Shown: positions 16,846 through 23,890 of the stretch, piece by piece
Layout: every line of letters starts with the position of its first letter
Numbering within the stretch: the first letter of the stretch is position 1
Assembly (NCBI GenBank): GCA_900552855.1
Contig: USBG01000004.1
Span: forward strand, 1-34,515
Reading direction: 5' to 3'
Length of the DNA stretch: 34,515 bases
DNA from: an uncultured Phascolarctobacterium sp.
GTDB lineage: Bacteria > Bacillota > Negativicutes > Acidaminococcales > Acidaminococcaceae
The notes under the pieces: generated by a model
What the model saw: the letters and a program-made list of their open reading frames with translations, nothing else
What the model was told of the DNA's origin: nothing
Databases searched by the model: none
Made by a program: the position numbers and the translations under genes

Positions 16846-17781
16846 TCACCCCTTCTTGCTGTATTGCGCTTTAATACGGGGATCAAAGAACGCATAAACT
16901 AAATCGACAAACAGGTTAATAAGGCACATCAAAATAGAGCACATGATGATGGAGCCAGTAACCATAGGAGTATCACGACGTGTAATAGATTCATATACAA
17001 GACGACCGATACCAGGCCAGGAGAATACTGTTTCTGCCAGTACGGAGCCAGTAATAACCAAGGACATTTGCAGGCCGATTGCAGTGATGATAGGAATCAA
17101 AGCATTTTTCAGACCATGGCGGAAAATTACACGTTTTTCGCTGCAGCCCTTAGCGCGTGCAGTAGTCATATAGTCCTGACGGAGCACGTCCAGCATAGAG
17201 GAGCGGGTAATACGGGTAATTAATGCTGCCAAGCCAAAACCAACGGTTATAGCAGGCAGTACAAGGCTGGACCAGCCCATTTTACCACCAGTCGGGAAAA
17301 GTCTCCAGTGCAGGGCAAATACAATAATCAGCATCAAACCAAGCCAGAAGTTAGGCATGGAGGTACCAAACAGAGCAAATACCATGCCTGCGGTATCCTT
17401 CCAGGTGTTTTGATGGATTGCAGTATAAATACCCAGGGGAATAGAAACGAGAATAGCGATTACAACAGAGAAACCGCCAAGATAGAGTGTGTTGGGCAGA
17501 TAGTCCATAAAGGTTTTGAAAACGTCTTTATTGGTAACATAGGATTTACCCATGTCGCCAGTGAGCATACCCTTCATGTAGTTGCCGTATTGAACAATAA
17601 ACGGATCGTTAAGGCCAAGTTCCTCGCGGATTTTTTCGATTTGGTCAGGAGTTGCGTTATCACCGGCAATCATCAGTGCCGGATCACCTGCGGTCAGGCT
17701 CATAGCCCAATAAATCAAAAGGGAGGTGACGAAGATAACCGGAATCAGGGCCAGCAGTCTTTTGATAATGTATTTAATCAT
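16846..17781 (-). CDS. dppB: Oligopeptide/dipeptide ABC transporter, permease (B subunit)
   Basis: This is the partner permease. It opens with IKYIIKRLLALIPVIFVTSLLIYW, the usual first membrane helix, followed by GDPA and an EAA-like loop, YMTTARAKGCSEKRVIFRHGLKNA. About six membrane helices are visible. At 311 aa it is normal. The start ATG at 17781 has a GAGG about 10 nt upstream, a weak site. A stable hairpin separates it from dppA. Confidence 0.93.
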   Translation of the reverse strand: MIKYIIKRLLALIPVIFVTSLLIYWAMSLTAGDPALMIAGDNATPDQIEKIREELGLNDPFIVQYGNYMKGMLTGDMGKSYVTNKDVFKTFMDYLPNTLYLGGFSVVIAILVSIPLGIYTAIHQNTWKDTAGMVFALFGTSMPNFWLGLMLIIVFALHWRLFPTGGKMGWSSLVLPAITVGFGLAALITRITRSSMLDVLRQDYMTTARAKGCSEKRVIFRHGLKNALIPIITAIGLQMSLVITGSVLAETVFSWPGIGRLVYESITRRDTPMVTGSIIMCSILMCLINLFVDLVYAFFDPRIKAQYSKKG

Positions 17782-17818
17782 AGCTTTTAGTACCTCAGTA
17801 AGAGAAAAGCCCCTACAT

Positions 17819-17850
17819 AAAAGAAGAGAGGACCAGGCCTCTCTTCTTTA
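17819..17850 (-). promoter_or_regulatory. Intra-operon hairpin between dppA and dppB
   Basis: Perfect 12-bp arms at 17820-17831 and 17838-17849 enclose a 6-nt loop. On the minus strand there is no long T-run beyond it. Such stems after a binding-protein gene commonly stabilise its mRNA or reduce downstream expression, giving more binding protein than permease. This role is inferred. Confidence 0.65.
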
Positions 17851-17866
17851 GTGGGGTTGCAAAATG

Positions 17867-19426
17867 TTATTGAGCGATATAAGCGTGGCTCCAGTTATGG
17901 TTGCCGCCACCATAGAAGCATTGACCCTTCAGGTTCTTATTGTATGCTACAACCAGGTTAGCAATGTACAGAGGAACTTGCGGGGATTCTTCTACCAGGT
18001 ATTCTTGCAGCTCGATACCGGTCTTCATACGTTTGTCTTGATCCTTCAGAGTAGCAACAGCGTCGATCATAGCGTCTGCTTTAGGATCTGCAAAGTGATG
18101 GTAGTTAGAGCCGGAACCGGTGTAGAACAGGTCGCGATATACGAAGTCAACCTTGGAGTCTTCGTTCCATCTCCACAGGAACAGCTTTTGCTTGCCATCC
18201 TTGCAGTAGGATTTCAGAGCAGCAGTTTCCATGGGCTCCAGGTTAACCTTAATGCCGATTTGAGCCAGGTTAGCTTGAATAACAGTTGCAATTTGCTCGT
18301 AGGGAGCGCCATTTGCATAAGTCAGAGTAGTGGTAATGCCACCGTTAGGATAACCAGCTTCAGCCATCAGCTCTTTAGCACGTTTCAGGTCAAAATCATA
18401 ACCCTTCATATCGTCATAGAAGCCCCACAGACCACGGTTCAGGATGGTCTTTTGCATGGTGCCTTTGCCGTTCAGAGCAGCATCCAGAACGGATTTTTTG
18501 TCGATAGCACAAGCAACTGCTTGACGCAGTTTTTTGTTATCCCAAGGTTTTTGTTCAACGTTAAATGCGAAGTAGAACAGGCGAGTGCCAGGTTGTTCAT
18601 AAACTTCAACGTTTTTATCTTCTTTTAAGAATTTCAGGTCGTTGATGGGCGGGTTAACGCAAACATCAATTTCGCCTGCTTGTAATGCCATTACGCGAGA
18701 AGAAGCTTCGATGATAGGACGGAATTCGATAACTTCAGAAGGACCTGCTGCAAAGTCATGGTCTGCAGGCAGGCTGTTGCCCCAGTAATCTTTAACTTTA
18801 ACCAGACGGCAGTATTCGCCTTGAACCCAGTTATCGTATTTGTAGGGACCAGTACCGATAAACCAAGGCTCTTTTACGCCATCGTCATAGGCTTTTTTGG
18901 ATTGGATTGCCAGAGGCAGAGAAGACAGGGATTGGATAAACTCGTTGTTGTAGCTAGCAATTTCAATCTCTACAGTGTAGGGATCTTTAACGGTGCAGCC
19001 TACGTAGCCTGCCAGAGCGGATTTAACAACGTTGTCCATAGCCATATCCAGGGTGAACTTAACGTCGTCAGCAGTCATAGGAGTCTTTTTGCCGTCATTG
19101 AAGTATACATCCTTACGCAGATGCATGATGATATGGGTATCATCTACAAACTTCCAGTCGGTTGCAAGGCCGGGAACAAAGCGGTCTCCGCCTTTTGCAC
19201 CATTGTTGAAGTATACCAGGTTTTGGTGGGTGCACTTCAGGATAACATTGTTAGCAGCGTCCTGCTGTTTTTGCAGGTTCAGATTGTTGATGTCTGCGTC
19301 AGTACCAATGACTAATTTTTCCTTATGGCCAGCACCGGTGTTTTCGGCTTTATTATCGCCGCCGCCACAGCCAACCAGAGCAAAAATCATCATTACGCTA
19401 AATAAGAACGCAAGAATTTTTTTCAT
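17867..19426 (-). CDS. dppA: Peptide ABC transporter substrate-binding lipoprotein (family 5)
   Basis: It captures peptides outside the cytoplasmic membrane and delivers them to DppBC. The signal peptide is followed by a lipobox, FALVGC, then a short Gly/Asn-rich linker, so it is lipid-anchored. The mature part has the family-5 features: DADINNL near the start, GTGPYKYDNW, and YFAFNVEQKPWDNKKLRQAVACAID-type motifs. ATG 19426 is preceded by GGAGG at 7 nt. A GTG one codon earlier is less likely. At 519 aa it is normal. It heads the operon. The ligand could also be nickel or another small solute, as this family varies. Confidence 0.92.
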   Translation of the reverse strand: MKKILAFLFSVMMIFALVGCGGGDNKAENTGAGHKEKLVIGTDADINNLNLQKQQDAANNVILKCTHQNLVYFNNGAKGGDRFVPGLATDWKFVDDTHIIMHLRKDVYFNDGKKTPMTADDVKFTLDMAMDNVVKSALAGYVGCTVKDPYTVEIEIASYNNEFIQSLSSLPLAIQSKKAYDDGVKEPWFIGTGPYKYDNWVQGEYCRLVKVKDYWGNSLPADHDFAAGPSEVIEFRPIIEASSRVMALQAGEIDVCVNPPINDLKFLKEDKNVEVYEQPGTRLFYFAFNVEQKPWDNKKLRQAVACAIDKKSVLDAALNGKGTMQKTILNRGLWGFYDDMKGYDFDLKRAKELMAEAGYPNGGITTTLTYANGAPYEQIATVIQANLAQIGIKVNLEPMETAALKSYCKDGKQKLFLWRWNEDSKVDFVYRDLFYTGSGSNYHHFADPKADAMIDAVATLKDQDKRMKTGIELQEYLVEESPQVPLYIANLVVAYNKNLKGQCFYGGGNHNWSHAYIAQ

Positions 19427-19453
19427 CACATATCCTCCTTTGAAGTTTTTTCG

Positions 19454-19538
19454 ATGGCTAAAAATATACTGTACTTATTCCTAATATTATTCAATCCGTC
19501 CTAAAATGACATTAACAATAATCAGTATTTTTAGCCAT
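19454..19538 (-). promoter_or_regulatory. Inverted repeat in the dppA leader
   Basis: ATGGCTAAAAATA (19454-19466) and TATTTTTAGCCAT (19526-19538) are a perfect 13-bp inverted pair. Allowing a 2-nt bulge extends the pairing to ACTG/CAGT. The predicted dppA transcript starts just before it, so the stem would enclose about 57 nt of the 5' untranslated region. It could be an RNA structure or a pair of protein-binding sites. No known riboswitch core is recognised. Confidence 0.5.
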
Positions 19539-19552
19539 TGTTTTACCTTATT

Positions 19553-19582
19553 ATTTTAACATTTTTGTCACCTTTATTTCAA
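19553..19582 (-). promoter_or_regulatory. Candidate promoter of dppABCDF
   Basis: On the minus strand TTGAAA (19577-19582) and TAAAAT (19553-19558) are spaced by 18 bp, each five of six to consensus. Transcription would start near 19546. Confidence 0.5.
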
Positions 19583-19769
19583 TTAAAAAAAAACAAAATT
19601 TAACACTTTTGTGTAAACCTATGATAAGCGTGTATATCGTACATTTAATGATGTTTTTTATTTATGAAAAGGGAAGAAATAAAAATGTACCATTATTTAC
19701 ATAAAACTGGCATTGTTTAGTGTAAAAACACAAAAAGTTAGTATTTTTGGTAGAAAATTCAAAAAAAGT
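19583..19769. other. Divergent intergenic region between dppA and the symporter
   Basis: This AT-rich region lies between two divergent promoters. It holds several short GTGT/ACAC palindromes, for example ACAC-TTTT-GTGT and GTGT-AAAA-ACAC, that could be operator sites. No gene or RNA is recognised. Confidence 0.35.
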
Positions 19770-19798
19770 TTGAAATTTACTGCTTTATAGGCTATTAT
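19770..19798 (+). promoter_or_regulatory. Promoter of the DAACS symporter
   Basis: TTGAAA (19770-19775) and TATTAT (19793-19798) are separated by exactly 17 bp. Transcription from about 19805 gives a leader of roughly 130 nt containing two short hairpins (19822-19843 and a G+C one at 19896-19911). Confidence 0.6.
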
Positions 19799-19935
19799 AG
19801 TAACATGTTGCTTGAAGCACACTGTAAATTTTGTGTTTTACAGAGTATAAATGCTGTTGCAAAATGACAATGTCCTTCAACGACAAACTAAAATGCGCGG
19901 AAATGCCGCGGAATTCTGTGAAAAGGAGGATTAAA

Positions 19936-21126
19936 ATGGGTAATTTTATGAAAAGCCTGCCAATGCGCCTTTTGTTTGGCGTAATTATTGGTATCGGCGT
20001 GGGCCTTATGGCCGGAGAGTCTTTGATGCAGGTGATTTTAACATGTAAAAGCTTAATGGGAAGCTTGATTATGTTCTGTGTACCTTTGATTATTATTGGT
20101 TTCATTGCTCCGTCCATTACAAGATTGGGCCAAAATGCTAGCACTATGCTCAGAGTTGCAGTAATTATTGCATATCTTTCTTCTGTTGGCGCAGCATTCT
20201 TCTCTACTGCAGCAGGCTATACATTGATTCCCTTTTTAAATATTACGCCTACTGTTGATGGCCTGCGTGAGCTGCCTAAGCTGCTCTTCGTACTGAACAT
20301 TGACCCTATTATGAGTGTTATGAGTGCCCTTGTTCTCTCTATTCTTCTCGGTTTGGCTGCTGCCTGGACTAAGGCTGCTACTATTACCAAATGCTTGGAA
20401 GAATTCCAGCAAATTGTACTTGCTATTGTAACTAAGGTTGTTATTACTCTTTTACCTTTGTTCATTGCCTGCACCTTCAGTGGTCTGGCATATGAGGGAA
20501 CCATTACTAAGCAGCTGCCAGTATTCCTGATGGTTGTAGTAATCGTAATGATTGGTCACTACATTTGGCTTGCTTTGCTTTATCTTCTGGCTGGTCTTTA
20601 CTCTGGCACTAACCCGGGTGAGGTTCTTAAGCACTATTGGCCTGCCTATATTACTGCTGTTGGCACCATGTCCTCTGCAGCTACCTTGGCAGTTGCTTTA
20701 AAATGTGCACATAAGGCAAAAAACTTGCGTAAGGACTTAGTAAACTTTGGTATTCCTCTGTTTGCTAATATTCATTTGTGTGGTAGCGTTCTGACAGAGG
20801 TATTCTTTGTAATGGTAGTATCTCAGGTTCTTTACGGAACCTTGCCTGAATTTGGCACGATGGTTCTGTTCTGCGTACTGCTTGGCATTTTTGCTATTGG
20901 TGCTCCTGGCGTTCCTGGTGGTACTGTTATGGCCTCTCTTGGTCTGATTATCAGCGTACTGGGCTTTGATGCTACTGGTACTGCTCTTATGCTTACTATT
21001 TTCGCTCTGCAGGATAGCTTTGGTACTGCCTGCAACGTAACTGGCGACGGTGCGTTGACCTTAATGCTGACAGGCTATGCTAAGCGTAATAATATTAAAG
21101 AAGTTCATGATGTTAATGTGCTGTAA
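19936..21126 (+). CDS. Dicarboxylate/amino acid:cation symporter family protein (DAACS), substrate uncertain
   Basis: This is a membrane transporter of the GltPh/EAAT fold. The re-entrant loop HP1 is GTMSSAATLAVAL with the serine-rich SSAAT at 246-250. HP2 contains GAPGVPGGTV. Transmembrane helix 8 holds DSFGTACNVTGD (D360, T364, N367, D371), aligning with the D394-R397-T398-N401-D405 set of GltPh. The arginine that holds an acidic side-chain is Gly here. The NMDGT motif of helix 7 reads HLCGS (280-284). Glutamate or aspartate transport is therefore doubtful, and a neutral or different substrate is likely. ATG 19936 has AAGGAGGA upstream. An in-frame upstream extension to 19831 lacks a ribosome site and hydrophobicity. 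The length is 396 aa. Confidence 0.88.
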   Translation: MGNFMKSLPMRLLFGVIIGIGVGLMAGESLMQVILTCKSLMGSLIMFCVPLIIIGFIAPSITRLGQNASTMLRVAVIIAYLSSVGAAFFSTAAGYTLIPFLNITPTVDGLRELPKLLFVLNIDPIMSVMSALVLSILLGLAAAWTKAATITKCLEEFQQIVLAIVTKVVITLLPLFIACTFSGLAYEGTITKQLPVFLMVVVIVMIGHYIWLALLYLLAGLYSGTNPGEVLKHYWPAYITAVGTMSSAATLAVALKCAHKAKNLRKDLVNFGIPLFANIHLCGSVLTEVFFVMVVSQVLYGTLPEFGTMVLFCVLLGIFAIGAPGVPGGTVMASLGLIISVLGFDATGTALMLTIFALQDSFGTACNVTGDGALTLMLTGYAKRNNIKEVHDVNVL

Positions 21127-21146
21127 TTAATAAAATTTAGATTTTG

Positions 21147-21180
21147 ACAACCATCGGCTAAGGTCGGTGGTTGTTTTTTT
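21147..21180 (+). terminator. Terminator of the symporter gene
   Basis: Ten paired bases (21147-21156 with 21165-21174, including one G-U pair) enclose an 8-nt loop and are followed by seven T. It insulates the RT cassette from the upstream gene. Confidence 0.88.
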
Positions 21181-21207
21181 ATGGAAAATTTGTTGGCTTG
21201 CAATAAT

Positions 21208-21236
21208 TTGCCTTATAGTATAGAAGAGGTTATAAT
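21208..21236 (+). promoter_or_regulatory. Promoter of the RT-associated RNA and RT gene
   Basis: TTGCCT (21208-21213) and a perfect TATAAT (21231-21236) are separated by exactly 17 bp. Transcription would start near 21243, about 240 nt before the RT start codon. Confidence 0.75.
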
Positions 21237-21242
21237 AATAAA

Positions 21243-21482
21243 TGCCTCATGGAATTGGCCGTGAGGGTTATAGGGATATCTGCTCCGTAGCCTTTTTGCT
21301 TGGTGCGGCTATCCATATAAGATAAAATTAGTTCTAGCCTTGCCTAGGCTGGAATAAGGCAGAGGTCGGATTTAGAAATAAGTTCGGTCCATTTAAGTTA
21401 TACCTGTGATCAGAGAGGATGTCTGCCGGTCCGTATACTTATGTATATTCGGTCGCAGGTTTTTGCTTTTTTAGGAGTAAAA
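21243..21482 (+). ncRNA. Structured leader RNA upstream of the reverse transcriptase, probable template/partner ncRNA
   Basis: The roughly 240-nt span between promoter and RT has no convincing gene but strong structure. (1) An 8-bp stem, 21245-21252 with 21259-21266. (2) A stem 21274-21278 with 21310-21314 closing an imperfect inner stem (21285-21292 with 21302-21308) whose loop holds five U. (3) A 9-bp stem, 21332-21340 with 21346-21354, whose 5-nt loop TGCCT is complementary to AGGCA at 21357-21361, so a pseudoknot is possible. (4) A long-range pair, 21358-21363 with 21422-21427. (5) A hairpin, 21431-21438 with 21443-21452 (2-nt bulge). RTs of the DRT2 and DRT9 defence types, and retrons, use such an upstream RNA as template. 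That role here is inferred from layout. Boundaries are estimates. Confidence 0.65.
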
Positions 21483-22793
21483 ATGAGTACAATAAATACA
21501 TATACACATTTCGATAAAAAGAAACAATACGCTGCTTATAAAAAGCTTGTTGCCAATCCGCTATGGGTGAAATCCCATGGCTTTTTTCCTTTTATACATT
21601 TTCAGGAGACACTTAATAAATTTGTTCTTGGTGATGATAATAAAAGACATATTAAGAGTAAGGTGCGAGAACTTCACTGTTCGGCTCATATAGACCGGTT
21701 TATTTATCAATATTACAGTGGACTGTTAAATGATAAATATAATGTAGCGGCTGAAAAGCTAGGCGTAGGTAGGGTCGCTTCTGCATATAGGAATTGCTTT
21801 AAGGGCAAGAACAATATTCATTTTGCCAAGGAGGCGTTTGAGTTTATTGTTAGTTGTGGTTCTGCCTTTGTTTACGCAGGTGATTTTTCTAAGTTTTTTG
21901 ACAACCTTGACCATAAATATCTTAAAAAACAGTTAAAGGCTGTTAACGAGGATGGCAGACTTGATGATGCAGAATATGCTATCTTTAAGAATATGACCCG
22001 TTTTACCTACATAGATATAGATGATATTGTTAAAGTAAAAGGTGAAAAATCTTGGAAGCTGCAGGATTTGGAACAATATTTTGATTCTAAGGAATTTCGC
22101 AGTTTTAAGAAAAAGTATCTCAAAAAGCATGATAAAGAATATGGTATACCTCAGGGTGCTGCCATTAGTTCCGTTTATGCTAATATCTATATGCTAAACT
22201 TTGACAAGGCTATGGATGAGCTGGCAAAAAGATATGACGGTATGTATAGAAGGTACTGTGATGATATTATTTTTATTGTGCCTATAAATAAGGAGAATTT
22301 TTTCACAGCTAAGCATGAAGAAATCCTGAAAGCTATTAATGATATCAAGGAAAATGTTCCAGGACTTATCCTGAATACTGAAAAAAGTGAGCAGTATTAT
22401 TATGGTAACGGAGTCATTAAAAGGATTGATAAAATAGATAGTGATAAATGTAGCTTTTTGAGCTATTTAGGATTTGATTTTGATGGTAAGAAGGTAGTAA
22501 TTAGAGGTAAGAGCCTCTTTAAATATTATTATCGTGCTTATCGCAAGGTTGCCAAGATACGCAGCTACAAGGAAAATAAGTTAGAACAGGCCTATGTCAC
22601 AGGTAAGAAGGCCTTGTATAAGGGGTATACCCATTTAGGTGCCTTTAGCAATAGAAATAAGCATGGTAATTTTCTTACATATGCGTATAAGTCTCATAAA
22701 ATTTTTGGCAAAAGTACAGTTCTTGAAAGCGGCATTCGCAGTCAGGTAAGACGTCACTGGCATAAAATTGAAAACAGACTGAAGGCTAAATAA
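21483..22793 (+). CDS. Stand-alone reverse transcriptase, probable defence-associated RT (DRT2/UG2-like)
   Basis: It is an RNA-directed DNA polymerase of 436 aa. Motif A is GDFSKFFDNLDH (catalytic D134), motif B is GIPQGAAISS (221-230), and motif C is YCDD (258-261). The C-terminal thumb-like part has SYLGFDFDGKKV, FKYYYRAYRKV and a terminal NFLTYAYKS block. There is no maturase or endonuclease domain, so it is not a group II intron protein. The HIDRFIYQYYSGLL, AYRN and MYRRYCDD blocks resemble what I recall of the UG2 family, called DRT2. No database search was possible. The start ATG 21483 has AGGAG (21473-21477) 5 nt upstream. An in-frame ATG at 21441 lies inside the RNA hairpin without a ribosome site. 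It has its own promoter and terminator and no partner protein. Confidence 0.9.
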   Translation: MSTINTYTHFDKKKQYAAYKKLVANPLWVKSHGFFPFIHFQETLNKFVLGDDNKRHIKSKVRELHCSAHIDRFIYQYYSGLLNDKYNVAAEKLGVGRVASAYRNCFKGKNNIHFAKEAFEFIVSCGSAFVYAGDFSKFFDNLDHKYLKKQLKAVNEDGRLDDAEYAIFKNMTRFTYIDIDDIVKVKGEKSWKLQDLEQYFDSKEFRSFKKKYLKKHDKEYGIPQGAAISSVYANIYMLNFDKAMDELAKRYDGMYRRYCDDIIFIVPINKENFFTAKHEEILKAINDIKENVPGLILNTEKSEQYYYGNGVIKRIDKIDSDKCSFLSYLGFDFDGKKVVIRGKSLFKYYYRAYRKVAKIRSYKENKLEQAYVTGKKALYKGYTHLGAFSNRNKHGNFLTYAYKSHKIFGKSTVLESGIRSQVRRHWHKIENRLKAK

Positions 22794-22805
22794 AACGTAA
22801 ATGCT

Positions 22806-22853
22806 AAATAGGTGTGAACAGACATAATAAAAGCTGTTTGCACCTATTTTTTA
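22806..22853 (+). terminator. Terminator of the RT cassette
   Basis: A stem of up to 16 bp (22806-22821 with 22834-22849, two G-U pairs) with a 12-nt loop is followed by T residues. It closes the cassette. Confidence 0.88.
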
Positions 22854-22948
22854 TGGTCTAAGCCTATGGTCTGGCTCCTTCCTCCCTTTATTTATAAAGG
22901 AAAATATTATATAATAAAGGGTACGTTGTTGGTTTAAGGCTTACAGTA

Positions 22949-23070
22949 GAATTTGCAATTAATTTGCAAATTCTGAGTCATTGAGTAGGCTTTCTGCCTT
23001 GCGTCTTAAGAAAAAAGCTTTTATAATAATACTAGAGAATTCATAGTAAAATTAAGGGAATTAAAATTCC
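22949..23070. promoter_or_regulatory. Promoter and palindromes upstream of the suf operon
   Basis: TTGCGT (22999-23004) and a perfect TATAAT (23022-23027) are separated by 17 bp, giving a start near 23034. Upstream lies a 9-bp-arm palindrome, GAATTTGCA/TGCAAATTC (22949-22973). Downstream of the start lies GGAATT-AA-AATTCC (23057-23070). Either may be an operator for an Fe-S or iron-responsive regulator. The regulator is not identifiable from this sequence. Confidence 0.55.
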
Positions 23071-23098
23071 GCAGCGGCGGAAGTGATTGGAGGATATA

Positions 23099-23845
23099 AT
23101 GGCTGAACAATTATTACAGGTGCAGGGTTTGCAGGTAAATGTTGAAGATAAGCAAATTCTGCATAGCATAGATTTAGATATTGCACCTGGTGAAACTCAT
23201 GTATTGATGGGACCTAATGGTGCTGGCAAGTCTACATTAGGCTATGCACTAATGGGTAATCCTAAATACACCATCAAGGGTGGTAAAATTTTATTTGACG
23301 GCGAGGATATTACCGATATGTCCGTTGATAAACGTGCTAAGGCAGGTTTATTCCTGTCCTTCCAAAATCCTTTAGAGGTACCTGGTATTTCTCTGAGCAG
23401 CTTTTTAAAGACTGCTTTAGAGCAGCAACGCGGTGTGCGTATTAAAGCTTGGGATTTCCGTAAGGAGCTGAAGCAGGCTATGGCACTTTTGCAAATGGAT
23501 AACAAATACGCAGAGCGTGACCTCAATATGGGCTTTAGTGGTGGCGAAAAGAAAAAGGCAGAGATTTTGCAGCTTTTGATGCTCAATCCTAAACTGGCTA
23601 TTTTGGATGAAACTGATAGCGGCCTTGATGTTGACGCTGTAAAGATTGTTTCTCAAGGTATTAAAACATTCCAAGAGCATCGTAATGGTGCTTTACTTAT
23701 TATCACCCATAATACCAAGATTTTAGAAGCACTTCATGTTGACAAAACACACATTTTAGCTCATGGAAGCATTATTAAGAATGCTGGTCCGGAGCTTGTA
23801 GAAGAAATTAGCAAGAACGGCTTTGAGCAGTTTTTACAAAAATAA
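23099..23845 (+). CDS. sufC: Fe-S cluster assembly ATPase SufC
   Basis: This ABC-type ATPase drives conformational change of the SufBD scaffold during Fe-S assembly. It is cytoplasmic rather than a transporter. Walker A is GPNGAGKST, the signature is FSGGEKKKAEILQ with the Lys-rich stretch specific to SufC, and Walker B ends LAILDETDSGLD. At 248 aa it is normal. ATG 23099 follows GGAGG (23089-23093). An in-frame TTG 12 nt upstream overlaps that ribosome site. It is the first gene of the operon, 45 nt before sufB. Confidence 0.97.
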   Translation: MAEQLLQVQGLQVNVEDKQILHSIDLDIAPGETHVLMGPNGAGKSTLGYALMGNPKYTIKGGKILFDGEDITDMSVDKRAKAGLFLSFQNPLEVPGISLSSFLKTALEQQRGVRIKAWDFRKELKQAMALLQMDNKYAERDLNMGFSGGEKKKAEILQLLMLNPKLAILDETDSGLDVDAVKIVSQGIKTFQEHRNGALLIITHNTKILEALHVDKTHILAHGSIIKNAGPELVEEISKNGFEQFLQK

Positions 23846-23890
23846 AAATCTGCAATGGTGAACCTTGCAGTAACTACGGAGAACTTATAA

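Noticed and set aside
17864..19484. Long plus-strand frames opposite dppA and the other transporter genes
   Set aside because: They are antisense to well-supported genes and encode no recognisable protein.
21242..21325. A 27-codon frame starting with ATG at the 5' end of the RT leader RNA
   Set aside because: The ATG lies at the predicted transcription start with no ribosome site, and the sequence is better explained by the stem at 21245-21266.
21441..21482. An upstream ATG adding 14 residues to the RT
   Set aside because: It lies in the loop/arm of an RNA hairpin without a ribosome site, whereas ATG 21483 has AGGAG at ideal spacing.
21483..22793. Group II intron or classical retron RT
   Set aside because: There is no maturase or endonuclease domain and no intron boundary. 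The retron NAxxH element is not seen. A VTG near residue 372 occurs, but its context does not match the retron VTG block, so I treat it as chance.
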